Positions 1-7,575 of a stretch of DNA of 35,388 bases are shown here, piece by piece. A program made the position numbers and the translations under genes. Below the pieces are notes generated by a model. That model had not been told where the DNA came from, made no database searches, and saw only the letters and a list, made by a program, of their open reading frames with translations. Positions within the stretch are counted from its first letter, which is position 1. Each line of letters begins with the position of its first letter. Source of the stretch: an uncultured Oscillospiraceae bacterium (GTDB lineage Bacteria; Bacillota; Clostridia; Oscillospirales; Oscillospiraceae); assembly GCA_947588605.1 (NCBI GenBank), contig CANPYK010000022.1, positions 1 to 35,388 of the forward strand, in the 5' to 3' direction.

Positions 1-53
1 GTTTTCTTCTTGCGGAAGCTGTATTCGATATCGGTAAATGTTTCCTGTTTCAT
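1..53 (-). CDS. IS5-type transposase, N-terminal fragment cut by window edge
   Basis: Read on the minus strand, the first 17 codons give M-K-Q-E-T-F-T-D-I-E-Y-S-F-R-K-K-K. This resembles the usual start of a large group of IS5-family transposases in Clostridia (a TFxDIEYS motif followed by basic residues). The ATG at 53 is preferred because a GGTGG lies about 8 bases before it; an in-frame ATG at 68 lacks a ribosome binding site. The rest of the gene lies outside the window, so whether the element is intact cannot be judged. Recognition rests on one short motif. Confidence 0.5.
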   Translation of the reverse strand, partial: MKQETFTDIEYSFRKKK

Positions 54-156
54 TTTCTGCACCACCATTTCTTTGATAATCTTATTTTACCATTTTTGAT
101 CCCGTTATGGTAGTGTTGATTTATTCAGAGGTTACTGAGATATGAGACGTAGATTT

Positions 157-236
157 TGGAACGGGTTTTGAGACGAAAATCCCCTTGAAGTCAGTGATTT
201 CGAGGGGATTTTTCATCACTGAAAAACCGTTCCGCA
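157..236. repeat. Nested inverted repeats between the IS gene and the resolvase
   Basis: An inner hairpin (about 177-212; arms AAATCCCCTTGAA and TTCGAGGGGATTT with one mismatch) is enclosed by an outer inverted repeat (GGAACGGGTTTT at 157-168; AAAAACCGTTCC at 223-234, one mismatch). The inner hairpin ends in a T-rich run and could terminate transcription rightward. The whole structure could also be an IS end or a resolvase (res) site. The sequence does not decide between these. Confidence 0.45.
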
Positions 237-264
237 AACGTTCGTTTATGAAACAGGAGGGACC

Positions 265-837
265 ATGAAGAACTACATCTTTGGCTATGCCCGCGTCAGC
301 ACTGAGCAGCAGAACCTGGACCGACAGCTGGACGCGCTCAAAAAGTATGGGTGTGACCTTATATACAACGAGAAGATGACCGGCACAAGACGGGACCGGC
401 CTGAACTCACAAAGCTCCTGGACCGCGTGACCGAGGGTGACACCGTGGTGATCGAAAGCCTGTCAAGACTTGGCCGCAGTACAAAAGACCTCATCGAGCT
501 CACCGAGATTTTTGAGAAAAAGGGCGTCCACCTTGTCAGCCTCAAGGAGTCTATCGACACAAGCACCAGCACGGGCAAGCTCCTGTTCACGCTGATGTCC
601 GCCATCGCCCAGTTTGAACGTGACGTGATCGCTGACCGCACCAGAGAGGGCCTTCGCTCCGCCAGAGCAAGAGGCAGAACCGGCGGCCGGCCCAGGACGG
701 ACCCGGAGAAAGTGAAAAAGGCTGTGAAGCTCTACAACACCGGGCAGTACTCCGTCAGGGAGATCGAGGAGCTGACGGGGGTGAAGAAAGCGACGCTTTA
801 CAGAGCGTTGGAAGGCAAAAACCAGAACAGCAGGTAA
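265..837 (+). CDS. Serine recombinase, resolvase/invertase family
   Basis: A 190-residue site-specific serine recombinase, the usual length for small resolvases and invertases such as TnpR and Hin. The N-terminal catalytic domain begins with the family motif Y8-A-R-V-S12, Ser12 being the expected nucleophile. It is followed by the conserved R-x-x-L region (SLSRLGRS) and the dimer-helix segment with AQFERDVIADRT. The last 50 residues form a helix-turn-helix DNA-binding domain (GGRPRTDP, then SVREIEELTGVKKATLYRAL). An AGGAGG ribosome binding site lies just before the ATG. It probably resolves plasmid or transposon cointegrates, or inverts a local segment. Beside an IS remnant and a rep-like gene it fits a plasmid- or transposon-derived block. 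Its DNA is more GC-rich than the rep block that follows. Confidence 0.93.
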   Translation: MKNYIFGYARVSTEQQNLDRQLDALKKYGCDLIYNEKMTGTRRDRPELTKLLDRVTEGDTVVIESLSRLGRSTKDLIELTEIFEKKGVHLVSLKESIDTSTSTGKLLFTLMSAIAQFERDVIADRTREGLRSARARGRTGGRPRTDPEKVKKAVKLYNTGQYSVREIEELTGVKKATLYRALEGKNQNSR

Positions 838-847
838 CAGAAGAATA

Positions 848-879
848 CCGCTCGGGTGGATAAAACTCCATCCGGGCGG
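848..879 (+). other. Stem-loop after the resolvase, and otherwise empty gap to 1126
   Basis: A 13-bp stem (848-860 with 867-879, two G-U or mismatched positions) closes a 6-base loop a few bases after the resolvase stop. No T-run follows, so it is not a classical terminator. It may be part of a recombination site or protect the 3' end. The remaining DNA to 1126 holds a smaller imperfect hairpin (CTGGTG/CACCGG near 899-913) and an AT-rich stretch before the next gene. I see no gene in it. Confidence 0.4.
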
Positions 880-1126
880 GCAGGACTGCTTTATGACACT
901 GGTGATACACCGGATAATCATGATAATGCTGGAAAAGGCTGTAGTCAATGCGAGACTTCTGAGGCATGACTTTAATTTCGACAACCTGTGAACTTTGTTT
1001 TTTTCATATCTCCCACTGGATTTAAGAGGAAACCATATTAGCAGCAGCACCTCTGGATTATGGCAATATAGTTATCTGAAGGAACAACAATATTGTAAAA
1101 TAATTTGGCAAAAGGAGAAATTTTAC

Positions 1127-2101
1127 ATGTACATAAATCAAGTTTTCAAACTGACAATGGTACTTGACGCCGACAAATTTGACCGAATTTTCAGAAAACG
1201 CGATCTTTTGGAGGTTGACAAAGACAAGTACATAGATGTCTCAATGGCTCACAAAGGAATTACAGTTCTATATCGAGACAGTCGGTACAAAAAGAAAGTG
1301 AGCCTGGTCGTAGATTCTACCGTTGCGCTGAAGGGGAAAGGGCCGGATGCACACAAGCTCATTCACAAGCTGGAGAAACGGATCGGCGAATACTTTGGAG
1401 GCAGGTACAGTTTAGAGGACTTCACATTGACCGAGCTGACATTGACAGCGGACATCAACGTTGGCAGTCAGGATACGGTTGCCTCCTATATCAGGGTCAT
1501 ACGTCGGGTTGGAAAAGTCAAAGGATTCTCGCCGGTCCGCTATGAAGGGCTTGATGAGGGCAAGAGCTTTTGCCTGGAGGGGAACAGCAACGGAATCAGC
1601 TTTCTCCTTTACGATCTTCACGCGGCGTTGGCAAACAGGTCAGGCGGTGGGGGCCTTCGCCAGGCGATTCTCAGAGATACAAAGGGTATTCTTCGCGCGG
1701 AGGTGCGTTTGACATCATCAAAAGCAATTCGTAATCACAGCAACAGGGATGACATTACAGGGCAAATCCTTGGATTGTCCGAGAGAAGCGAAAAGATCTT
1801 TATGGGCACATTTTCTCAAATTATTCCAAACGGTGGTTTCTACAAAAAAGGTGAGGCCGTCAATATAGTTCGACAAAAGATCAGGGATTTGCGGCTGCAA
1901 AGAAAGATGCTGCGGTTGATCGAGCTGATATCAGAGAAAAAATCCGTGCTTCTCGCACAGAAAGCAATGAGTTACCGGGAGCCAGACCGGTTGTTGGCGG
2001 CTTTCACCGACATCGGCCTTTCTCCCGTTACGATCAGTAAGAGGATGGATGTAAACAGTCTGCCCTCCTTGTATTCTTACTTGGACCGCGATGCCGCATG
2101 A
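1127..2101 (+). CDS. Probable replication initiation protein (plasmid/phage Rep-like)
   Basis: A 324-residue protein. I place the start at the ATG at 1127 because AAAGGAG precedes it at the right distance; the frame is open further upstream but with no good start. The middle has L-R-A-E-V-R-L followed by a basic segment, like the (F/A)E-x-R-(L/F) motif in the replication-initiator proteins of rolling-circle plasmids and filamentous-type phages. The N-terminal part has alternating strands and charged turns (VLDADKF, LTELTLTADINVG), consistent with a HUH-like Rep fold. I cannot see an unmistakable HUH motif or catalytic tyrosine, so the assignment rests on overall resemblance and context: a resolvase upstream and two small uncharacterised genes downstream in the same direction. 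It could instead be a relaxase-like or phage protein. Confidence 0.5.
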   Translation: MYINQVFKLTMVLDADKFDRIFRKRDLLEVDKDKYIDVSMAHKGITVLYRDSRYKKKVSLVVDSTVALKGKGPDAHKLIHKLEKRIGEYFGGRYSLEDFTLTELTLTADINVGSQDTVASYIRVIRRVGKVKGFSPVRYEGLDEGKSFCLEGNSNGISFLLYDLHAALANRSGGGGLRQAILRDTKGILRAEVRLTSSKAIRNHSNRDDITGQILGLSERSEKIFMGTFSQIIPNGGFYKKGEAVNIVRQKIRDLRLQRKMLRLIELISEKKSVLLAQKAMSYREPDRLLAAFTDIGLSPVTISKRMDVNSLPSLYSYLDRDAA

Positions 2102-2117
2102 CCGGGAGGGAAGAAAA

Positions 2118-2792
2118 ATGTTTGATGAGATAAATAATACGGCTGACTCTGTGAATGCTTTTGAAGAACGGAGACTTTTGCGGCAGATCATATCAACAGG
2201 TGTAGGATATCCTTTCGATAGACCATATTGCAGCAAAGCGGCCATTGTAAATGAAAACTGGCTTCATCCGCATATTTCCAGGATAGTGGGTTCCGAGAGA
2301 TATTCGGATCAAGATAGTAAAATCAGGGAAATCAACGAGCATATCCAACGTGGAGATGACGGATATTATCTGCTTGATTTATATAAAGGACGCATACTTG
2401 CTAAAAAGAGGCTTTCAATAGAGGATATTTTAATTGACTTTAAAATGTCTGAATCAAACAACAACGTTCTGCTCAGAAGGCGAAAATGTGATTACTTACG
2501 CGGTACTGCATTTTTGGTTGCCACGGATGCAGTATATTTCCTGTGGATGGACAAATTTTACATTCCGCTGGGCGAGTTTCATATGCTGTCATTTATACGT
2601 ACGGATGACGGTTCAAGAGCCGGGCTTGTGATGGATTACGACGCGGCACAAAACAACAGGCCGATGGTGCTTTTCCCGTGTGAGGAAAACCATGACATTA
2701 TAGAATCACAGTTAGAGAACGAAGACCGTCTGTGGGCGGAGGAATATAATTTGCTTTTTGGAGACATTGATTTTAAACGGAAGAAGAAATAG
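2118..2792 (+). CDS. Uncharacterised protein, first of a diverged paralogous pair
   Basis: A 224-residue protein that I do not recognise. The start at 2118 is chosen for the GGGAGGGAAG ribosome binding site; an earlier in-frame ATG at 2091 would overlap the rep-like gene. No signal peptide or clear membrane segment is visible. Residues 147-159 read F-Y-I-P-L-G-E-F-H-M-L-S-F. The next gene has F-F-I-Q-L-Q-E-L-H-F-L-S-L at residues 171-183, and a GDDGYYLLD/DDNGYFIDY segment also aligns in the same order, so the two are probably homologous. The C-terminus is basic (FKRKKK). It lies 16 bases after the rep-like gene and is likely co-transcribed. A role in plasmid maintenance or copy control is possible, but nothing in the sequence shows it. 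Confidence 0.8.
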   Translation: MFDEINNTADSVNAFEERRLLRQIISTGVGYPFDRPYCSKAAIVNENWLHPHISRIVGSERYSDQDSKIREINEHIQRGDDGYYLLDLYKGRILAKKRLSIEDILIDFKMSESNNNVLLRRRKCDYLRGTAFLVATDAVYFLWMDKFYIPLGEFHMLSFIRTDDGSRAGLVMDYDAAQNNRPMVLFPCEENHDIIESQLENEDRLWAEEYNLLFGDIDFKRKKK

Positions 2793-2804
2793 GAGGGCTG
2801 ACAT

Positions 2805-3572
2805 ATGCAATTCAACAATTTTCCCCGTAAAGAAATCAGCTATGAAAAGAAAATGCAAATTGAAGAGAATAAAGAAAAAGTAGAAATGACTCTTGAATGT
2901 ATACGGGTACAACTCCCGTATGCTGTATTCTATAACTCAGAAACCGACAGTCTGCGTGAGCTGATAGCTTCTGTTGCTGACCGTTCTGATGATAACGGCT
3001 ATTTCATTGACTACCGAATAGGCCCACAGACGAAAGAACAGAGGAAAATGATGTTTAACATTGAGCACATAAGCGATCTTGCCCAGGAAGGGATCAAAAT
3101 GAATTTTATCGTGGATATGGAGAACCGGAGATACGTGTCGGCCTGTAAGGACGAAGATATCGGAACGTGCCTTTGCTCCCTTTACCCGGTCAATGCCACC
3201 AAACCCGTCATGCTGATGTCAGAAGAAAACCAGCGTCAGGGATTGTATGTGTACGTTGGCAAACCGTCTCAGGACGGCAAGGCTTACCTGTTTGCGAAAG
3301 ATAAAAAAGCACCGTTCTTTATCCAATTGCAGGAGCTTCACTTCCTGTCCTTACGAAAAGACGCAGAGCGAAACTACTATCACGGACTGCTTCTCAGCTA
3401 TAATGTGGCGTGGGGGTGGCGGAATATCTCGTTCTCAATCATACTGAAAGAAAACCAGGAGGCGGTCTGGCAGATGTTTGATTCTGTCAGGAGCGCCATG
3501 CAACCCGTGGGGCAAACGAACAGTGCCGGATCGGGCATGGGAGATAGAAGTTATTCGTACCCGTGGCAGTGA
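2805..3572 (+). CDS. Uncharacterised protein, second of a diverged paralogous pair
   Basis: A 255-residue protein of unknown function, 12 bases after its neighbour and preceded by AGGAGG, so almost certainly the third gene of the rep-like operon. The N-terminus is charged and probably helical (EKKMQIEENKEKVEMTLECI). The central and C-terminal part matches the preceding protein in order: DDNGYFIDY, a short gap, FNIEHISDLAQEGIKM, then FFIQLQELHFLSL at 171-183 and the following beta-rich stretch. The last 20 residues are rich in glycine, serine and glutamine (a flexible tail). No catalytic motif is evident. The pattern of short beta strands and turns would suit a small beta-barrel or PH-like domain, but that is only a guess from the sequence. 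Confidence 0.8.
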   Translation: MQFNNFPRKEISYEKKMQIEENKEKVEMTLECIRVQLPYAVFYNSETDSLRELIASVADRSDDNGYFIDYRIGPQTKEQRKMMFNIEHISDLAQEGIKMNFIVDMENRRYVSACKDEDIGTCLCSLYPVNATKPVMLMSEENQRQGLYVYVGKPSQDGKAYLFAKDKKAPFFIQLQELHFLSLRKDAERNYYHGLLLSYNVAWGWRNISFSIILKENQEAVWQMFDSVRSAMQPVGQTNSAGSGMGDRSYSYPWQ

Positions 3573-3610
3573 TGATGTCCCACTTTATGTGATATAACGC
3601 CGAAGAAACG

Positions 3611-3642
3611 GGAGACGGTGCAGCCGCAGCCACATCGTCTCC
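3611..3642. terminator. Possible bidirectional terminator between convergent genes
   Basis: GGAGACG (from 3611) pairs with CGTCTCC (ending 3642) across a loop of about 18 bases, in the gap between the rep-like operon and the convergent ATPase gene. The position suits a terminator, but there is no good T-run on either strand. Confidence 0.3.
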
Positions 3643-3690
3643 TTGAAATGTCATATCATCAGCTATTAAAGAACGAATGAATGAACGCCG

Positions 3691-4968
3691 TCAATCCTTC
3701 AGAGCCGTTATCGGCACCACGAAAACACCGTCCGGCCTTCGGTAGGCCGCGTTTGTCAGACCGCACAGCACGCAGAGGACTGCCGGGGGCCTGCCCCTGG
3801 GGTCCTCTTCAAATTTTCTCTTTATAGTTAAAAGGTTCTCTGCCGCGGCATCGATCTGGTTCACGCCCAGCTTGATCTCAAAGGCGCACCAGCTGCCGTC
3901 GGTAAGCTCGATAACGGCGTCGATCTCCCTGTTGCTGTAATCCTGATAGTGGTAAAGCCCCGCGCCAAAGGAGTCGGCGTAGATACGAAGGTCCCGCTCG
4001 CAAAGAGCCTCGAACAAAAAACCCAGTGTCTCCAAGTCCCCCAGCAGCCCGGAGGTGGTCGCCTTCAACAGGGCGCAGGCCAGGGAGGGATCGGCAAAAT
4101 GCCGTTTCTCCGCTTGCTTGACCCGCACGGAGGACTGCATCCCCGTGGAAAAGGGCGGCTGGTTGTCCGTGATAAAAAGACGTTTGAAGATGTCCAGATA
4201 CGCCGACAGCGTGTCGGCGTCGATATCCTCGTCATCCACATCCCTGATATCCCGCATCAGCGTCCGATTGGTGGCGGTGGTGCTCTCGTTCCGGGCCAGA
4301 GAGCGCAGCAGCAGACGCATCTTCTGCGTGTCCCGTCTCACTCCGTCCATGCGGAAAACGTCGTCGTCAATGACCGCGTTCAGATATTCCGCTGGCAGCA
4401 GACTGGCCCTGTCAAGAGGCAGACCCAGACTTCCGGGCCAGCCTCCCCGGACGATGAGCTCAATCAGCCGCCGCAGGTCCACCTCCCCGGTGAGGCGGGG
4501 CGTCAGCTCCCCGTAGCAGAGTTTCTTTAAGGAGACCTTGCCGCTGGAGTCGCCGGACTCATACAGGGACATGGGCCGCATACGAAGCCGCCCGATCCGT
4601 CCGGCTCCGCTGTGGAGGATGCCCTTGTGGTTTGGCGTTGCGGACCCGGTGAGGATAAACTGGCCCTTTTGAGGCTTCTCATCCACCTTATACCGCACGG
4701 CGTCCCAAAGCGGCGGCACCTCCTGCCACTCGTCGATGAGCCTGGGCGTCTCTCCCTCCAGCACCAAAGCGGGGGAGAGCTGGGCCAGCTGCCGGTTCTG
4801 GAAGTTCCCCGCCGGGTCTCCGATGTAGATCTCACTGTTGCTGTGGTACGCCGAGGTCCAGGTCTTCCCGCACCACTTCGGACCCTCAATACAGACGGCG
4901 CCAAAGGCGGCCAGATATTCCTCCACCTTCCGATCAATGATCCTCGGCCTGTAGCTCTGCTTGTCCAT
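3691..4968 (-). CDS. AAA family ATPase with DUF4143 (PD-(D/E)XK-like) C-terminus
   Basis: A 425-residue protein of the widespread AAA_14/DUF4143 family. The Walker A motif is G29-P-K-W-C-G-K-T36 and Walker B is L-I-D79-E80-W, followed by the sensor-like ILTGSATP. The C-terminal domain has R-E-I-D350-A-V and, 14 residues on, F-E364-I-K366, the spacing expected of a PD-(D/E)XK nuclease-like core. Whether it cuts DNA is unknown; family members often look like regulators or accessory factors, and their function is poorly understood. GGGAGG lies before the ATG at 4968. The gene is more GC-rich than the divergent gene next to it, so the two probably have different origins. The promoter region carries a direct repeat that may be an operator. 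Confidence 0.9.
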   Translation of the reverse strand: MDKQSYRPRIIDRKVEEYLAAFGAVCIEGPKWCGKTWTSAYHSNSEIYIGDPAGNFQNRQLAQLSPALVLEGETPRLIDEWQEVPPLWDAVRYKVDEKPQKGQFILTGSATPNHKGILHSGAGRIGRLRMRPMSLYESGDSSGKVSLKKLCYGELTPRLTGEVDLRRLIELIVRGGWPGSLGLPLDRASLLPAEYLNAVIDDDVFRMDGVRRDTQKMRLLLRSLARNESTTATNRTLMRDIRDVDDEDIDADTLSAYLDIFKRLFITDNQPPFSTGMQSSVRVKQAEKRHFADPSLACALLKATTSGLLGDLETLGFLFEALCERDLRIYADSFGAGLYHYQDYSNREIDAVIELTDGSWCAFEIKLGVNQIDAAAENLLTIKRKFEEDPRGRPPAVLCVLCGLTNAAYRRPDGVFVVPITALKD

Positions 4969-5000
4969 TCCTGAGCCCTCCCAAAATAGAGTATGGATTT

Positions 5001-5029
5001 ATTATACATCAATCGGTCATATTTTTCAA
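5001..5029 (-). promoter_or_regulatory. Promoter of the DUF4143 ATPase gene
   Basis: On the minus strand TTGAAA (5029-5024), a 17-base spacer and TATAAT (5006-5001) make a near-consensus sigma-A promoter about 32 bases before the start codon. Confidence 0.65.
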
Positions 5030-5042
5030 TCTAAATCGGTCA
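5011..5042 (-). promoter_or_regulatory. Direct repeat TGACCGATT around the -35 box, possible operator
   Basis: TGACCGATT occurs twice on the minus strand, at 5042-5034 and 5019-5011, 23 bases apart (about two helical turns). One copy lies upstream of the -35 and the other is inside the spacer of the ATPase promoter. This geometry suits a dimeric regulator binding one face of the DNA. The regulator is not identifiable here. Confidence 0.4.
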
Positions 5043-5138
5043 GATTCTACGAATCGAATGCGAGTTTTTTCATTAGCTTGTACCTGTCAAAGAATACAAG
5101 CAGCACTCTGTCAGGTGCGTTATCCGTTTGTCGTGTAA

Positions 5139-5167
5139 TTGACATTTTACCTTCAGTAAAATATAAT
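5139..5167 (+). promoter_or_regulatory. Consensus sigma-A promoter for the 565-residue protein
   Basis: TTGACA (5139-5144), a 17-base spacer and TATAAT (5162-5167) match the consensus exactly. The implied transcript start is about 50 bases before the ATG at 5223, which is served by AGAGGTGAT. Confidence 0.75.
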
Positions 5168-5222
5168 ATGATGGTCAATCTTAGAATTCTACGCGTTAAT
5201 AATATCTTAGAGGTGATATCTG

Positions 5223-6920
5223 ATGAAAGATAATGAAAATGAACTGAGCAAAGAAGGCGATACTTTCGATAGCATATACGATACGGGGAATCCTAACAAA
5301 TTAGATGCTGAAGAATGCACAAACTATGCAGTAGCTTGCGAAATCTGGAAAAAGCTTAGCGCGTTTTACGAAAACAGCTCTTGGATTGACCCCGCGATAG
5401 ACGGAAAGGAAGCAAAAGATGTTCTCAACGAATTAGAACGGAAAGATGGCCTTATTGAGCGTATAAAAAAATATTTGGGAGTTGACCTGAATAAATTAGA
5501 TAGAGATGATGATCGCGAAAAGCGTGAACGTAGCAAAATTCTCTACTTCTTCTATATGCTTGAGCACAGTCGTGATTATTGCAAAATAAAACCGCTTATG
5601 AGGCTTGGAAAGCCGTCGATGGAGAATATCGATAATACACCCTTGGGTTGGCAGACTCATAATGGGAAAATAATGAGAACCGTAAAAGAAGCCTTAGGGA
5701 AAGAGCTGACATTATATGAAAAAGATCGTATTAATTCAACCATCCGAAATATATCCCTTGAATGGGATGAAATCCTTCATAACACACAGTACCTTTTGGA
5801 CTTTTTATATGACTATGGATTTGACTACAGCTCAGTTGTGGCATTTCAATCGTCAGCGCCATTCTCCGCAAGCGGTAACTGTAATCAGGAAGATACCCTT
5901 CAATACCCTGTTGCAAAATTATATCTAACCTTATCCCAGAGGGAGTATTTGGGTAACTTGCTTGATATCATGTACATAAACAAAATTCAAAACGATAATA
6001 ACTACGATGTTCCACCAGAGTTTGTTGAGGAGATGAAAGCTCTATACAAAGCGTCTGTAAAGGTTAATAATGCCGAAGAGTACATCAAGGACAATGCTCT
6101 AAGGCTATCCCCCTATGTCTATCTTTGCAAAGATGCTGCTAAAGACAAAGAGAACGTTCGACGCATACGCAGTTTCGCACACAAGTTTCAAAAGTTCCAG
6201 GAGTTTTTTCGCCGAGCCAATTGCCAATTAAATATACAAGATATTTCGAATGAACTGATGATTGTATCCTTTTTGCAGGCACTGATATTGGACAACCAGA
6301 GCGAAGTGTTTGACTATATTTATCCGGGCTATCAAGATGAGTCCAAACATATGATGCGTGTTAATGCTGCCCTGAAAGGCGAAGCCAATAAACGCGTACC
6401 TGATGCACTACAGATCTATTGGGTCCGCAAGGTCATGGACCGATGGTACGCAAATGTTGGAAAATATGATGTCAGATTGAAAATGCGGCAAATCGAACAG
6501 GAATGTGACGAAATCAGGGAAAAAATACTGACTCAATCCACTTTAGACGAAATGATTGCCGTGCATAAATATTATTTGCAATATGTTGATCCTACTTGTT
6601 CTTTTGGTGATGTTAATCAAATCCAGGCAGTCATTTGTGTGCTCAAGTTTCTTCAAGATGCGGGCTTTGAGTACATAGATCCAATGTGCAAAATACGGTT
6701 TGCATTTTTAAATTCCAAGAATTGCAATAACAATTGCGAAAAAATTATAAGTAAAATCCAAGTCAAAATTCATAATCTCGACCAATCATGCCCAATAACT
6801 ATAGAGCCCACGGGTGATACTGTTAGAGATATAAGAAACATGGGATTTTTCTTGGAGTTAGAGTTTGATTACTTGAAGAAGACGTGCGTTTTGACGCAAT
6901 TCGAACCTCTATTATACTAA
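5223..6920 (+). CDS. Large uncharacterised protein, AT-rich solitary cargo gene
   Basis: A 565-residue protein that I do not recognise. It has its own consensus promoter and its own terminator, so it is a single-gene transcription unit. The composition is soluble, with many charged and aromatic residues and probably mostly helical; I see no signal peptide, membrane segment, Walker motif, nuclease motif or zinc ribbon. The N-terminal 60 residues are acidic. Cysteine is fairly common near the C-terminus (for example NSKNCNNNCEKI), without a clear metal-site spacing. The DNA is clearly more AT-rich than the neighbouring ATPase gene and the chromosome, pointing to recent transfer. A lone, strongly expressed cargo gene between a rep block and a mobilization module could be a defence, toxin or host-interaction gene, but the sequence does not show which. 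Confidence 0.85.
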   Translation: MKDNENELSKEGDTFDSIYDTGNPNKLDAEECTNYAVACEIWKKLSAFYENSSWIDPAIDGKEAKDVLNELERKDGLIERIKKYLGVDLNKLDRDDDREKRERSKILYFFYMLEHSRDYCKIKPLMRLGKPSMENIDNTPLGWQTHNGKIMRTVKEALGKELTLYEKDRINSTIRNISLEWDEILHNTQYLLDFLYDYGFDYSSVVAFQSSAPFSASGNCNQEDTLQYPVAKLYLTLSQREYLGNLLDIMYINKIQNDNNYDVPPEFVEEMKALYKASVKVNNAEEYIKDNALRLSPYVYLCKDAAKDKENVRRIRSFAHKFQKFQEFFRRANCQLNIQDISNELMIVSFLQALILDNQSEVFDYIYPGYQDESKHMMRVNAALKGEANKRVPDALQIYWVRKVMDRWYANVGKYDVRLKMRQIEQECDEIREKILTQSTLDEMIAVHKYYLQYVDPTCSFGDVNQIQAVICVLKFLQDAGFEYIDPMCKIRFAFLNSKNCNNNCEKIISKIQVKIHNLDQSCPITIEPTGDTVRDIRNMGFFLELEFDYLKKTCVLTQFEPLLY

Positions 6921-6942
6921 ACGAAGATGGTGTAAAAAATGG

Positions 6943-6974
6943 AGTGCTCCGCTTTTTGACGGGGCACTTTTTTT
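6943..6974 (+). terminator. Rho-independent terminator after the 565-residue protein
   Basis: AGTGCTCCG (6943-6951) pairs with CGGGGCACT (6960-6968) through one G-U pair across an 8-base loop. A run of seven T ends at 6974, 23 bases after the stop codon. Confidence 0.85.
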
Positions 6975-6993
6975 GTGGTACGCTGATATTACG

Positions 6994-7016
6994 CAAGGCC
7001 TAAAAAGCCTTGAAAA
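6994..7016. repeat. Candidate left attachment site (attL) of the mobilizable module
   Basis: A perfect 6-bp hairpin (CAAGGC/GCCTTG, loop CTAAAAA) is followed by GAAAA. The segment 6997-7018 matches 11916-11937, next to ychF, at 18 of 22 positions. One difference is a swapped base pair in the stem. The shared 9-mer CCTTGAAAA (7008-7016) could be the crossover core. This is inferred from similarity only. Confidence 0.35.
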
Positions 7017-7029
7017 TTGAAAGGTGAAA

Positions 7030-7575
7030 GGAGTTTGTATCCATTGAAACAAAAGATACATAGCGGGAAAGGCCCCTAAAGTAATGGGGGCAGCGGCTTA
7101 CTAAATTATGCTGCTACCCCAGCTGACAGCCGGGCTCTTGAAGGATACTTCAAAAGTCCCTGGTAGAATCAGAGCAGCGAAATCAAGCAAAGAATCAAGG
7201 AGGTGCAAAAAACGGCAATCTGTCGTCTTTATCCCACTCAAAACGTATTGGATGTGCCCAAATTATTACGCCGGGCGAAATAAGAAAATATAGGAAACAC
7301 GATAGCTTTTGAGTCATGAGCATGGCGAAATGATTCGGGCGCAGCCGATACGTTGCAGAGGGTACACTTAGCCCTATTAATCCAAATCGCACTAAGACGA
7401 AATAGTGAATGGGAATTAAGTACATATGTCTCCAAAAGGGATTTTTCGGTTGTGAGGAAACAGATACCTCCAATCAAACAGCCCAGCTTGTTTGGGCCGC
7501 TTATAAAAACAGGGCTTAAACCATAATTACTATGTCTCCGAGTGCAAGTCCCAAAGGAGGAACAATTATAATTAT
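7030..7575. other. Long non-coding stretch before the coupling-protein gene
   Basis: About 550 bases with no intact gene of convincing length. It contains a stem-loop at about 7086-7124 (GGGGCAGC with GCTG-bulge-CCCC) and a hairpin GCCCAG/TTGGGC near 7480-7497. TATGTCTCC occurs twice (about 7424 and 7530). A TTG-started 11-codon ORF sits near 7045 behind GAAAGGAG. A decayed coding relic is described separately. The region could carry the promoter and leader of the mobilization operon; I find no convincing -35/-10 pair. Confidence 0.4.
7108..7373 (+). pseudogene. Possible ParB/Noc-like gene remnant with stops and frameshifts
   Basis: In one frame the translation has V-V-F-I-P-L, ten residues later P-N-Y-Y-A-G-R-N, and after two stop codons an M-I-R-A-Q-P-I-R-C-R-G-Y stretch. 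ParB/Noc proteins show the same order (IPL, then PNxxQPR, then an HGLxQPIxVRR-like segment). ParB genes are common beside mobilization genes. The match is short and broken by stop codons, so chance resemblance is quite possible. Confidence 0.28.

Noticed and set aside
7030-7575. Group II intron in the gap before the coupling protein
   Set aside because: No GUGYG 5' end, no domain V hairpin and no reverse transcriptase gene.
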